A stretch of DNA of 64,000 nt, from NCBI GenBank assembly GCA_006937955.1, contig SSNP01000135.1:628060-692059 (forward strand), in the 5' to 3' direction. This DNA is from Pachypanchax playfairii (taxonomy: Eukaryota; Chordata; Actinopteri; Cyprinodontiformes; Aplocheilidae). The position numbers and the translations under genes are program-made. The notes below the pieces were generated by a model. The model saw nothing but the letters and a program-made list of their open reading frames with translations, had not been told where the DNA came from and ran no database searches. This document shows positions 1 through 11,243 of this stretch, in pieces (the first letter of the stretch is position 1; each line of letters opens with the position of its first letter).

Positions 1-222
1 CAAGATTTTCTGGAAGAGAGCAGAATGCATGTTTCCACCATTACAGCAAGTACTCCAGGTCCTGAAGTAACAATGCAACCCCAGACCATCACATTAACAT
101 TACCATGTTTGACTGTCAGTGTGATTTTTGATTCCCTGAAAAGCAATGTTTTATGACAAATTTTGGATGGATATTTTCCAAAAGGTTCGACTTTTTTTTC
201 GTCATTCCAAAGAAGTTTTTAA

Positions 223-759
223 AGAGGCCATTTCATACAAATTTCATGACTTTGTGGTTATTTATTAAGTATTAACCTGTAATATAAACGTTTTATATCA
301 TTAGGAAAACTGATTTACAGGCCTTTCAATCTTTCTGTGTCAAAATTCAGCTGATTTCGTCAGGCTTCAGGCAGCAACTCAATAATATTAATTATTCAAA
401 TATGCTGGACTCTTGGCTAACAAACTAGCCTATGAAAGCAAGGCATACTGTTTCCTGCCCCACTCCGCATGGCAACAGCAGACATAGTCTCTTATCTTTC
501 GGTTTGTTACGTCTTAAGCTACGGCTTTTAGCCAGCAGCATGCTAGACGGGAGCTGATGAATATTAACGAACAAAGGAGTTGTGACGAAACAAATACAGG
601 CCGTATTGAACTCGAGAGAACTCAGGTTGTAGTTTGAGAGATAAAAACTGAAAGAAGTTGTTTACCTGTTTTCACACCCACTATGAAGGTAAGAACACCT
701 GGGAAGCTAAAATATTCAACAGAAACCTCAGAAAAAATGTTTTTAATGGAAGAGCCTCT
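223..759 (+). mobile_element. TTAA-flanked MITE, family 1, copy A
   Basis: The 537-bp element starts AGAGGCCATTTCATAC and ends GAGCCTCT, with TTAA on both sides (219-222 and 760-763). Three more copies lie at 18118-18702, 24161-24720 and 48955-49373 (inverted), sharing the termini and the interior (for example GATTGGCTAACAAACTAGCC-like and TTTTCACACCCACTATGAAG blocks). It has no coding capacity. The TTAA target fits Kolobok/T2-like or piggyBac-like elements; the TTAAAGAGG end resembles the T2 group more, which is inference. Confidence 0.75.
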
Positions 760-1241
760 TTAACATTCCTTTCAACATAAAACTCTGTCTGTTAATCTAT
801 GCTATTATGGTTAATTAAAGTAATGTGATGTGTTACACAATTTATAGATGCAAAGCCCTAACACCTAACTTTACTGGGCTGCACATGTAATTGCTACAAA
901 CTCTAAGTCCTCATTGGTTATTACCTGTTTTCTGCATGAAAGTAGTTCCCCCTGTTCCAAAAACCAAATTGCTACTCAACCCAACTTTCCTTACAAATGT
1001 GGCATGATTTAAGGGAAAATAAACAGGCTTTCTGGTAGCATAAAATTTATTGCCATGAAGCATTGTTAGAGTAGGTGGTTGTACTTCCACTTCAAGCACA
1101 AGTCCTCTACCAGTTGCTTGGGAGGTTAAGGGTTCAATGCAGTCCTTCTCCCCTTCTCTTGGTAGAGCATTCCACTATGACTTATGGGCCTCCTGCCTTT
1201 ACTTGACACTAATGTTCATGTACAATATTCCAGCCATTTAA
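760..1241. other. No recognisable feature
   Basis: AT-rich sequence between the MITE and the SINE. Short open frames here show no family signature. Confidence 0.5.
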
Positions 1242-1470
1242 TAATAATGTAAACTTTATTAATCCCTATTGGGGAAACTACTTTCTGCATTTGACCCATC
1301 CTTATTTCTGAGCAGAGGGCAGCCATTTTGTATGGTATCCTGGGGGGCAGTTGTGGAGTTCAGTATCTTGCCCAAGGATACTTCAATGCATAGCCTGCCG
1401 GCACCCGGGATCGAACCCCAGTCTTCTGAACAAGAGGTGGTCTCTCTTCCCCACTAGGCTACAGCTGCCC
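1242..1470 (-). repeat. tRNA-derived SINE (minus strand)
   Basis: Read on the minus strand, the head carries a Pol III A box (TAGCCTAGTGG, complement of 1451-1461) and a B box (GGTTCGATCCC, complement of 1407-1417), spaced as in a tRNA. The body contains the common fish block around CAAGATACTGAAC, and the tail side has TTTATTAATCCC at about 1250-1265. It is too diverged to be a functional tRNA gene. Confidence 0.7.
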
Positions 1471-1904
1471 ACCGTATGCCATGGTTATGGCATTTCATTA
1501 TGTTCTGCCTGCCTTCATTCGACATTCTGCTATTATGTGTTGGACTGCACAGTCTGCATCTTGGGTCCTGTCTGATATGGTATACCCTGGTCTTTATTGC
1601 TCCTGTGATGAGTCTCTGCTCTTGTGCTACACCTTGAATAGTGCCTCTGATCTGTCCTTCAGTTGAGCCTTCTCGTGTCACTGTCAAGATTTGCTGATAT
1701 CAACTACTTCCTCAAATTGTCAGTGGTACGTACCATGAGGGGGCTGATCCCATCAAGATGGTTCCTCTGGTCTTCCTCCTACACACTGGGTTTTACCTGC
1801 CTGAGACCCTCACTCATCAGTTCATCATTGGGGGCTTTTTTTCTGATGTATTGTTGTTTTGTCTTGTGAAGTAGTCCTGACACTCAATTCACCAGCATAC
1901 ATTT
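1471..1904. other. No recognisable feature
   Basis: Unassigned sequence with several overlapping short frames on both strands and no recognisable protein motif. Confidence 0.4.
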
Positions 1905-2415
1905 GAAATGGCAGCATAGGGTGAAAGTAGAAGTGGTAAAGACCAAACAAAGGGTGTATGATGACTTGTATACCAGGTTGGATAGTAGGAGAGACTGAAC
2001 TGCACCAGTGATGTTGTATGGTTTGGAGACGGTACCTTTGAGGAAGGGACAGGAGACAGAGCTAAGAGTAGCAGAAATATAATTGTTCTCTTTGGAAGTG
2101 AAGGTTTGACAGGATCAGGAATGAGTCCATCAGAGGGACGACACATTAGATGTTTTGGAGATAAAGTCAGAGACGCCAAACTGAGATGGTTTGGACATGT
2201 ACAGAAGAGGGATAGTGGGTTTATTGGCCAAACGATGCTGAGGTAGGAACTACCAGCCAGGAGGCCTAGAGGAAGACCAAGGAGGAGTTATATGGATATA
2301 ATAAAAGAGGACATGAGGTTGGTTGGTGTGAGAGAAGTGGATGTAGAGGACAGGGTTAGATGGGGACAGATGACTTGCTGTAGTGACTCCTGAAGGGAGC
2401 AGCCAAAAAAGATAA
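1905..2415 (+). pseudogene. LINE reverse transcriptase C-terminal remnant
   Basis: Conceptual translation across frames gives the conserved C-terminal module of a fish non-LTR retrotransposon: a segment like MLYGLETVPLRKGQETELRV near 2013-2075, then GDKVRDAKLRWFGHVQKRDS near 2157-2216. The 3' end has the familiar GACTCCTGAAGGGAGCAGCC at 2385-2404. Stops and frameshifts break it, for example TAG right after QTMLR. I infer an RTE-like clade; the endonuclease and polymerase core are absent. A 27-bp minisatellite follows directly, so it may mark the original 3' tail region. Confidence 0.65.
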
Positions 2416-2462
2416 AAAGAAGAGGTGATAAGAAAGTTGGAATATCAGTTTTTTTTATTTTT

Positions 2463-2597
2463 GACTTATTAGTTTTATATAAACATAACGACTTATTAGT
2501 TTTATATAAACATAACGACTTATTAGTTTTATATAAACATAACGACTTATTAGTTTTATATAAACATAACGACTTATTAGTTTTATATAAACATAAC
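2463..2597. repeat. 27-bp minisatellite, five exact units
   Basis: The unit begins GACTTATTAG and ends ACATAAC, and is repeated five times without a mismatch over exactly 135 bp. Since 27 is a multiple of three, the minus strand stays open across it and gives a spurious frame with LCLYKTNKS repeats. It sits about 50 bp past the LINE 3' end. Confidence 0.95.
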
Positions 2598-3752
2598 ATG
2601 AATAAACTTTCCATGTGTGTATTTGTAGACAGAGACTAACTTTTAAAATATGATCCTGTGCTTCTCAGAAACTAATTGATAATGATTTTTTAATTATATC
2701 TCTTCATCATTTCAAAAACTCTCCTGACATAGAGGGATAATATCCACTAAACCTGCAGAGACACCTCTTCCTTATTTCCTGCTTCCTTGCACATTGAATA
2801 GATCAGCACTTAAAAATTTGCCTCACTGCTTCTGCTCAAAGGTGTGTATCATTTGCCCCCAAAATTCACTTTTCCCCACCAGTAAGCACTATTTTCCTCA
2901 CACCACCATGAACCCAGAGAAAGACCTTGCCATCTGTCAGTGTCGTTCTCTGCAAAGTGGATGCGATTAATTGAAAAACAATTTTAAGGGCCAACTGGGA
3001 GGGTCAAAACAATATTCAATGAGGACTCACAGGGTCAGCTCTCCATTTCCTCATTGCTGAAACTCCTCTTTCTGGCATTAGTCTTAGTGATGTCAGAACA
3101 TATTCTGCCTGTTTGGTCTACCATCTTTTCTTTGTTTGACAGTGGGTATTGTTAGGCAGACAGATCCAGGAGACATTATTTGTCTCTGTCCATGTCAGTG
3201 TAACAAACTGTTAATCAATGCTGAGGGGATTACATGTTGATCCCAAAGGACAGGAAGCTTCTTCTGACTACACGAGACAAGAACACCTACAAGAACTACA
3301 GAGTGATGGACACACACACTGAGGGAAAGAATAAAAGATGCATTGGCGATAGACTGAATGCGAGTGCCCAGCATGACAAAATACTTTTTCGTTCCAGTGT
3401 TATTTTCATTCCTGCATGAGGTTTGAGCACCTTGTTCTTCAGGTTTTGACCACCCTGTTTCTTGAATGAATTCTTTCTTCCTGTGATGAGTTCTTCTCTT
3501 CGGTTCAGCTTCAGCAGATTGAATCATCCTACAAGCTGTCAAGGTTGACCAAGCAGCTGCTAGCCAGGTAGAGTGACACTGTCTATATGCAAACTTACAG
3601 ACTGACACCACCATCAGGTTCATTTTGCTGAACCTGTGCTGCTAGCAGGCACCCTGAAGCAGCTGAGTATCCCCAACTCTGCCAAGCTGAAGTTGAACAT
3701 CTTTCAGTCTGCCAGTAAACATGAGCATCTGAAATAATACTTTGGGACTAAA
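2598..3752. other. No recognisable feature
   Basis: Mostly single-copy-looking sequence. A 142-codon minus-strand frame at 3195-3623 has no family signature and no sign of being an exon. Confidence 0.4.
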
Positions 3753-3760
3753 GGCACAAC

Positions 3761-5469
3761 TAGGTCTGGGCCGTATGGCAAAATTTTAATATCACAGTTT
3801 CTTTTCTAAATTATATTGGTTTTACAGTATTTGACTGTATTTTTTTTTTCGACCAATGTTACCCACATTATCTTCTAATAAGTAAAGAATTACTGCATTA
3901 AATTTGCTTTAAATAGTCTATTTACTGTCATATGAACGGTACCGTGTTTTTGTTGCTGAACAGCCTCTTTGAGTTAAGTTGCTAGTATTTGTGCCGTCGG
4001 CAACCGCAAATGATAGTTGTTTTGTCCAAGTCTGACGTTTTGAAGCAGAAGAAATTCCGGACTATTGATGTGGCTCCTCTTTTTGGAATAAGTTGTTTTT
4101 GGTCTGTAATCTGTGAGTTGTTGTTACAGCCCCCGCCTGCAGCCATTCTTCATTCAAAACTTTATGGCTGTGTCCAAATTCAGGGTCTGCATTCTCTTAA
4201 GGATGTATTTTAAGGATGTTACGTCAAACTGCCGTGACGAGAACTGTCCAAATTCCAAGGATTTTTCAAATACTTCCTCAAAATGCATACTATTTTTCCC
4301 CAAATTTTAAGCATGGGTCTGTGTATCCTTTCACGTTCTACAAATCCTCTACAAATTCTTTTCGGCAATTCAGCAGAGAGTTTAAACCAATGATGGACGA
4401 AGCGAGTGGTTGCGCAGAGGGAGAGGAGTCTGCATTCAGATGTAAGTTAAAAACAATCTAGCGGTTAAAAATGTAAATTCTTACAGCGGTGGTCTAATTA
4501 GGTCTTTGGTTTTAACGTTAATCATGTTTTTATTGTATATTTACATCTCTAAAAACATTCCCGTTCATACCTCCTGTGTAAGTATGTACACATACAGGTA
4601 ATTTCTTCTTAGTGATTTAAGCTTTTTCAAACATGTTTTAAGGATGAAAAAGCAGAAAAACACCTTTAACAAGCTCCAGAGCAACCTGTGGGGTGGAGGT
4701 ACAAGAATAAATCTATTTATAAATCCTATTCTCAGTCAGACAGCAGTGAGGATGGGGAGGACAGGGATGAAGAGCTCTCATCAAGTTTTTGGTTTTGTAT
4801 GTCATGAACTTCTTCAGAATAAACTAAGTGAAAGAAATACTTCTCATAATTCATTGTGTTTACTTTTTATTTCCCTTGTTTTTATAGTAAATGGGTCGTT
4901 TATTACCAAGAAAATGAACTTTATATAATTAGAGTTGTTTAATGACTTGTAGAAAATATTTATCATACAAAAATTCAGTAATATACAGAAATAAAACTAT
5001 TTCCAGAACACAAGACAACATTTTAATAACATTTTATTGCAGAATAAACATGAGAAGAAGGACACCTCATTCACGCTCCATTTTCACTGCTTTTGTTTAG
5101 CATCGTCATGGTTGCTAGGTGACCGTACATAAGCAGAGGGTTAGAGTAGGAACAGAAGGAAGGGTAGAAGAGTCCAAATTCACAAGACTTCAACTTCCGG
5201 TTTTTGCTCTCTTGAAGGAACCATCCTCATTAGACCGGTTAGGAGGGACTCTCAGAAGTATGCAGACCCTGAATTTGGACACAGCCTATTTTTCACGTGC
5301 ATGCGGTCTTAGCGTGTTGCATTGATTTCGATCCCCTCAGAAACACGTTCCTACTGCCAACGTTCCGTGTGTTGTCTTCGCTATTCACTGGTATAGCGGA
5401 ATGTGTAAAATTCATATAACCACACTAAACAACAGTTTTCGGTACAAACCGTCATACTGCCCAGCCCTA
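3761..5469. mobile_element. Non-autonomous hAT element with 8-bp target duplication
   Basis: The termini are inverted repeats: TAGGTCTGGGCCGTATGG on the left and, read inward from the right, TAGGGCTGGGCAGTATGACG. Both sides carry GGCACAAC (3753-3760 and 5470-5477), an exact 8-bp duplication diagnostic of hAT. No transposase remains. About two thirds of its length is a second TIR element nested at 4166-5286. Confidence 0.85.
4166..5286. mobile_element. TIR element nested in the hAT
   Basis: It begins GGCTGTGTCCAAATTCAGGG and ends with its inverse complement, so the inverted repeats run at least 27 bp (GGCTGTGTCC to TCTGCAT). The flanks read TAT on both sides (4163-4165 and 5287-5289), giving a 3-bp duplication consistent with a Harbinger-like group. 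It has no recognisable transposase; a short frame at 4644-4928 has no family signature. The end resembles that of the element at 37261-37973. Confidence 0.75.
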
Positions 5470-5477
5470 GGCACAAC

Positions 5478-8336
5478 CACATATTTTAAAAACAATTTCT
5501 AATTGTTTAATTAATTACAGCCCTGTTCAAAATGTGTTCTAAGATTAAATTATTTTCCTATGAAAAAAAGACAATGCAAATCTTTGGTCCTTCTCAGTTC
5601 TAAGCAACTGTGGACATAGTTCAGTTAAGTCCAAAACCTTAAATAACTATTTGGGACAAACATAGAAGAATACGCACAATATAACACTTTGCATTTGCTT
5701 ACTTTATGAAACTTTGTTAGTTATGTGTCTACTTAACATTTTGCAATGAACAGGACTGTCTTTGGAATTTTCTTCTTTTAATTTATTTTCCATATAAATT
5801 ATCTCTCACAAATCACAATATTAGAGGTTGTGATTTCACCCTTCACTTCTGTTGTATTGTGACATAATAATCTGCTACTACTCTAAAAACATGGATCAGC
5901 ATCAACACTTAAAAGTACTGTAAATTTCATTAAATAAATTTGACCTTTTTGTCACTAAAACAATACTTTTTTAAAAAAAATTCTAGGATCAGCGTCCCAT
6001 GGTTATATTACCATTAAGTTAAGCGTTACCCTTAGTTTTGATGGCACGACCAACAATTAAGCAAAATTATGTTGCAGTGATTAGTTTGTAGTTTTACATT
6101 TATTTTATCACAATTGTCAGTGGTGTTTTCCCATCAAAATGTTGCAATTTAACCTCTGAGACAAGTAGAAATATATGACCTTTGCTTGCTCATGCAATCA
6201 TTTTCTGAGACTTTATATCTGATCACCCCATATGTGCAGGAACATTAGATGCACAGTCTGTATATCAGATGTTATTATGCTGAATATGAGGGGTTTATAA
6301 TGATATAAAATACTCTTTGTTTCAGATTGCTTTGCTCTTTTTATATCATACTGCTTCAACAGTGATCTTTCAAAATTTAAATGAGCAGGACAAAAATGTG
6401 CTGAAATGTTCCTGTTATTACTTTTTGATTTTCATAATATCCTCCAAATCAATCTTCCATTTCATTTGAAGACATAAGCATGTCGTAATGTTTGGGAATT
6501 AGATCATTGGCAGTTACGTAGACAAGCTCTCAGCAGGTAGATAAGCAAATCAATAACTTATATTCTGTAAATTAAGTGTAAACCGTATCCATGGAAAAAC
6601 AATATCACCGTCTCACCCTCATCATTGGCACCAAAATGATATTTCTGCACTTCCAGAATTGGAAGAAGGATGGAGGAAAAAAAATTACAGAATGCCTCTA
6701 ATCTGTAAATGACTTTTAAAATACTTGCTTTTTCATCTCATTTCTCATCTTCCTAATTTTAATAGGGATCTTTGTGATGGCTATCCAAAATAAAGGCACA
6801 CTGAAATCTACTCAAATGCTACAAATATCAAGTCTTTCAAAGTCAAACTGAAAACAAAGTAAACTTAAAACTAAATTGAATAAAAATAAAAGTTTATTTT
6901 AAACCTAGACTGTAAAAATAATAATATGAGCAAAGCTATTTGAACTCATATGTCCTGTTTTTTTCTGAAATATCCTAAAGGAATGCTTTTAATGACATTT
7001 TAAACATTCCTCATTGCCTGTCATGAAAGGATTTTCTGATGTAGTTCTGCTACCATATAATTAACATTAAAATGATTCATCTGATGCTTATCACACTCTC
7101 GACAACCAGTGGTTATGTCAGGCACTGTTCTAAAAAAGATGGCAGAGGGGCTCAATTACTTCAGACTGAACAAAACCACTGTCTCCACTGCTTGATGCAT
7201 GCTCTAATACTGCATGATTTGATTATTCTGCACAAGCAAACACATGCAAATTACATTTCAGTCTGAAGTTGTTAATTTCTATGTGCACTGATTAAATGTA
7301 ACAATATGTCAGAAATATCTTTCCAGGTACTTGTGTGGCTCTCAAATCATAATCATAAAATAAATGTTTAAAATTATCCTTCTTATCTGTAGAGCTGAGA
7401 GCTTCAAACTAATCAACAGGCTGAAAAAAGGTCCAACCAACCTGTTTTGTGTGCTCATTCTCTTTAATAGAAGCAGCAGGAGTTAACCTTGGAGTCCATT
7501 TTACAGAGTGAAAGAAGATAAAACATGGAACGACCTGGTTATTCACTCTGCCATCCAAGCCTTTGTTTTTTTCTTAGTATGGATGGCCATCTGTCAGCCT
7601 TACCCAGAGAGAGGCAATGATTTTTGCTTGCCTGAGTGAACACCCAGGAAAGCAATATTTCACATGTTAGCACAGAAAAAAGACCCTTCTCAGGGGATTT
7701 TGCTTACTGGAGTGATGTGATGGTGTACATGAAGAGTGATAGTACTGCCTCGGAGATGGAGCAGTAGCTGGTTTACGTGCAACATCAACCTCATCTAAAA
7801 GCCTGGATCTTTCCTAAATCCACTGTGTAAATAAAACTAATTTTGTGTTTTACCATTTATTCACAATTCATCCAGCCTTACATAGACTAAAGTTTGATGA
7901 AGTATGTTTGTCCAACACTTTTGTCTAATGCTTTACTGTTTGATGATGCTCCTGTTGAGTTTGGTTTTCAGTTTCAGTGAGATTGTTTAATGAATCCCAA
8001 AGTTTGTCTCAAAATGTGATCTCAGGTTAAATTGCAAATGTTGTTAGTTTTTACAACCACTATGTCATAATTTTGAGTAATTTAATTTTTTTCTGTTTTG
8101 TGCATTTTACATGTTATTAATTGTTTCACTTATATCAATTTTATTATGTTCGCTGTTATTGTTTTTTACACTATTAAATGTGTTTAAAACGGGAGGAAAT
8201 TAAGTCAATGTGGTAGGCTCCATACAACCTGAAACAGCAGGTAGCAGAACATAAAAGAATGACTATGGGAGCTGTATCACTGTTGTCATTCCTCTTCCAG
8301 GTTATGGCTGCTCAGATCTTAACTTGCAGTCAGACA
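5478..8336. other. Unannotated AT-rich sequence
   Basis: I see no TIR, SINE box, LINE motif or credible frame here. It is one of the longer repeat-poor stretches in the first 20 kb and may be ordinary intergenic or intronic DNA. Confidence 0.5.
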
Positions 8337-8338
8337 TA

Positions 8339-8538
8339 CAGTGGGGCAAAAAAGTATTTAGTCAGCCACCAATTGTGTAAGTTCTCCCACTTAAAAAGAT
8401 CAGAGAGGCTTGTAATTTTCATCATAGGTATACCTCAACTATGAGAGACAAAATGAGGAAAAAAAATCCAGAAAATCCCATTGTCTGATTTTTAGAGAAT
8501 TTATTTGCAAATTATGGTGGAAAATAAGTATTTGGTCA
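8339..8538 (+). repeat. Left terminal inverted repeat of Tc1 copy A
   Basis: Matches the inverse complement of 9741-9940 over 200 bp with about three mismatches. The outer transposase-binding candidate lies near 8352-8385 and the inner one near 8525-8558, which runs just past the TIR edge. Confidence 0.9.
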
Positions 8539-8701
8539 CCTACAAACAAGTAAGTTTTCTGGCTTTCACTGACCTGTAACTTCTTTAAGAGGCTCCTCGG
8601 TCCTCCACTCGTTACCTGTATTAATGGCACCTGTGTGAACTCGTTATCAGTATAAAAGACACCTGTCCACAACCTCAAACAGTCACGCTCCAAACTCCAC
8701 T

Positions 8702-9724
8702 ATGGCCAAGACCAAAGAGCTGTCAAAGGACACCAGAAACAAAATTGTAGACCTTCACCAGGCTGGGAAGACTGAATCTGCAATAGGTAAGCAGCTTGGT
8801 GTGAAGAAATCAACTGTGGGAGCAATTATTAGAAAATGGAAGACATACAAGACCACTGATAATCTCCCTCGATCTGGGGCTCCACGCAAGATCTCACCCC
8901 GTGGGGTCAAAATGATCACAAGAACGGTGAGCAAAAATCCCAGAACCACACGGAGGGACCTAGTGAATGACCTGCAGAGAGCTGGGACCAAAGTAACAAA
9001 GGCTACCATCAGTAACACACTACGCCGCCAGGGACTCAAATCCTGCAGTGCCAGACGTGTCCCCCTGCTGAAGCCAGGACACGTCCAGGCCCGTCTGCGG
9101 TTTGCTAGAGAGCATTTGGATGATCCAGAAGAGGATTGGGAGAACATCATATGGTCAGATGAAACCAAAATAGAACTTTTTGGTAGAAACTCAACTTGTC
9201 GTGTTTGGAGGGGAAAGAATGCTGAGTTGGATCCAAAGAACACCATACCTACTGTAAAGCATGGGGGTGAAAACATCATGCTTTGGGGCTGTTTTTCTGC
9301 AAGGGGACCAGGACGACTGATCCGTGTAAAGGAAAGAATGAATGGGGCCATGTATCGTAAGATTTTGAGTGAAAACCTCCTTCCATCAGCAAGGGCATTG
9401 AAAATGAGACGTGGCTGGGTCTTTCAGCATGACAATGATCCCAAACACACCGCCCGGGCAACGAAGGAGTGGCTTCGTAAGAAGCATTTCAAGGTCCTGG
9501 AGTGGCCTAGCCAGTCTCCAGATCTCAACCCCATAGAAAATCTCTGGAGGGAGTTGAAAGTCCGTGTTGCCCAGCGTCAGCCCCAAAACATCACTGCTCT
9601 AGAGGAGATCTGCATGGAGGAATGGGCCAAAATACCAGCAACAGTGTGTGAAAACCTTCTGAAGACTTACAGAAAACGTTTGACCTCTGTCATTGCCAAC
9701 AAAGGCTATATAACAAAGTATTGA
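8702..9724 (+). CDS. Tc1 transposase, copy A (intact)
   Basis: This 340-residue protein cuts and re-joins Tc1 ends at TA dinucleotides in the nucleus. The N-terminal half is a paired-like DNA-binding region: a helix-turn-helix at about residues 8-48, then a GRPR-like linker PRSGAPRKIS near 56-65, then a second helix-turn-helix at about 68-118. The catalytic domain has D153 (WSDET), D244 (QHDNDPKHT) and E279 (NPIEN), with 34 residues between the last two, so DD34E. The length is normal for Tc1. The start is the first ATG, just past the left IR/DR, and the stop TGA is 16 bp before the right TIR. Relative to copy B it has D17, E190, W239, P273 and L320. E190 sits in the GGGNIMLWG motif, where glycine is usual, so activity could be reduced. 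Confidence 0.95.
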   Translation: MAKTKELSKDTRNKIVDLHQAGKTESAIGKQLGVKKSTVGAIIRKWKTYKTTDNLPRSGAPRKISPRGVKMITRTVSKNPRTTRRDLVNDLQRAGTKVTKATISNTLRRQGLKSCSARRVPLLKPGHVQARLRFAREHLDDPEEDWENIIWSDETKIELFGRNSTCRVWRGKNAELDPKNTIPTVKHGGENIMLWGCFSARGPGRLIRVKERMNGAMYRKILSENLLPSARALKMRRGWVFQHDNDPKHTARATKEWLRKKHFKVLEWPSQSPDLNPIENLWRELKVRVAQRQPQNITALEEICMEEWAKIPATVCENLLKTYRKRLTSVIANKGYITKY

Positions 9725-9740
9725 GATTAACTTTTGTTAT

Positions 9741-9940
9741 TGACCAAATACTTATTTTCCACCATAATTTGCAAATAAATTCTTTAAAAATCAGACAATG
9801 TGATTTTCTGGATTTTTTTTCCTCATTTTGTCTCTCATAGTTGAGGTATACCTATGATGAAAATTACAGGCCTCTCTGATCTTTTTAAGTGGGAGAACTT
9901 ACACAATTGGTGGCTGACTAAATACTTTTTTGCCCCACTG
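9741..9940 (-). repeat. Right terminal inverted repeat of Tc1 copy A
   Basis: Inverse partner of 8339-8538, ending CCCCACTG next to the TA duplication. Confidence 0.9.
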
Positions 9941-9942
9941 TA

Positions 9943-10586
9943 TGTACCACATCACCTTTACCCTAGCTCTCACCTATAAACTCCTACTCTGTCCCAACTT
10001 GAACTTCTAATCCTCTAACCCTGACTTCTTACCCTAACCCTAATCCAGCTGAACAAACCTTGAACTAGTGAGGTATAAAGATGCTGGAGAATAAGAGTTG
10101 CATTGAGAATCTGCAGCTAGATATTGTTGGAAAAAATGAGTAATCATTGGACTACAAGCAATGTAATGAGAAACCATGACAATATATTTACAGTGGGTTG
10201 TATTGAAGAAATTAAAGAAACTATAAGGCCACACACACACTACAGAAACATGTTCACTGAGTGCTACACAAATCAAACAAATTAAAAATCAAATCTGTAG
10301 GACATGAGAAAATTAGAAGAGTCTGAGCATTGTCTACTCCCCTGGTGCCTGGTTCATTTCACTTGTATGACGACATGTAGCAAAATTTGAATGACGATTT
10401 AAAGCAGTTCTAAATAACCTTTCCTCAACCGTGCCTAATTTGAATCACTGGTGACTATTTTTCCTTGATCTATGTAATGTGTAGCAAAGACGAGAAAATA
10501 GAGGTTGCTGTTGTATAAAAATGTATTTAATCAGACCCTAAAAATGTAAGTGTCATGGTTTCACAAAGGCTGGACCCAAACGCTAA
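9943..10586. other. Unassigned flank with CCTAAC-rich patch
   Basis: Around 9958-10045 there are scattered CTAACCCT and CCCTAACCCTAA motifs, like degenerate telomere-type low-complexity sequence; the rest has no feature. The bases just before 10587 (GTCATGGTTT to GGACCCAAACGC) continue after 11240 as GACACCAGGCTTAACTTCAG, so an older dispersed repeat was split by the Harbinger insertion. Confidence 0.45.
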
Positions 10587-11240
10587 TGGTGCGTTCACAC
10601 CGGCCCAACTGTCAACGTCAGAAGCGGCAAGTTTACATGTAAAGTCTATGATGGAGTGCGTCAGACAGACGTCAACGGCTCTGCGTCGCTTTGTGAGCGT
10701 TATGAGCGGCAACTTTTCAAGCTTTACGGGTGTTTCAGGCTTTGACGCTTGAAACGTTTGAAAAGCTCAAAAACGCAGAAAGTTCAGCTAGCTGAACTTT
10801 TGAGGCTCTTAACACTCTTGAAGCTGCATGTCAACCAATCAGAGCGTCTCATCGTAGTGACGTACCTGAATGAAGCAGGAAGTTGTCAAACAGGGCGCGG
10901 GACAGACGGAAGTAGCGCTGGATGCGAACCTCATCCATATGTAGCTCCTGGAGCAAATGGTTTAACTCCTCAAACTCAAAACGCATCTGAAGAATGGGCT
11001 GTATCCACAAACGGAGTAAATAAAGCCAAGCCACTCTCTCTATATGATCCACCATAGCTCAGAACATCCGATAACAAAGGAAGCCTCGCCTTCGCGCTCT
11101 TTTTAACGGTCAAGCGTTACGAGCTTTAACGCCTATGCACTCTGACTGGCAGGCGTTACAAGCTTCAACTTTCAAACGTCAAACTTGGAGCGTTATGAGC
11201 ATTGCTTGACGTTGACAAAGTGGCCGGTGTGAACGCACCA
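10587..11240 (-). mobile_element. PIF/Harbinger deletion derivative, copy 1
   Basis: A 654-bp element starting TGGTGCGTTCACACCGGCCC and ending with its complement GGCCGGTGTGAACGCACCA. Flanks are TAA on the left and TTA on the right, a TWA-type 3-bp target with one mismatch. Sister copies lie at 19272-20074 and 29963-33815. A transposase N-terminal remnant runs on the minus strand. Confidence 0.85.
10849..11055 (-). pseudogene. Harbinger transposase N-terminal remnant, copy 1
   Basis: The 68-residue frame begins MVDHIERVAWLYLL and includes WIQPILQMRFEFEELNHLL and EVRIQRYFRLSRALFDNFLL. The same exon in copy 2 continues into a typical Harbinger stretch (RYFHLSRSQFDDLLGRI). Here it is cut off after LLHSGTSLR, and the DDE nuclease domain is missing, so it cannot be functional. 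Confidence 0.75.
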
Positions 11241-11243
11241 TTA

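Larger units (their letters stand above)
8339..9940 (+). mobile_element. Complete Tc1-like transposon, copy A
   Basis: A 1602-bp element from CAGTGGGGCAAAAAAGTATT to the inverse complement, flanked by TA (8337-8338 and 9941-9942). It has 200-bp inverted repeats, each holding an outer and an inner copy of an AAGTATTTRGTCA direct repeat (IR/DR layout), and one intact transposase gene. A copy of the same length lies at 45166-46767; by eye the two differ at about a dozen bases. The family resembles the Passport-type Tc1 elements of flatfish and other teleosts; that name rests on memory of the family, not a search. Confidence 0.95.

Noticed and set aside
2463..2597. CRISPR array
   Set aside because: The units are contiguous with no spacers, in a vertebrate-type genome; it is a minisatellite.
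2288..2614. Frame with LCLYKTNKS repeats
   Set aside because: Translation of the 27-bp minisatellite; not a repeat protein.
3195..3623. 142-codon minus-strand frame as a host exon
   Set aside because: No motif or conservation pattern visible; composition explains it.
8755..9351. 198-codon frame antisense to Tc1 copy A (repeated at 45582-46178)
   Set aside because: Exact antisense shadow of a conserved transposase; appears in both copies only because the sense gene does.
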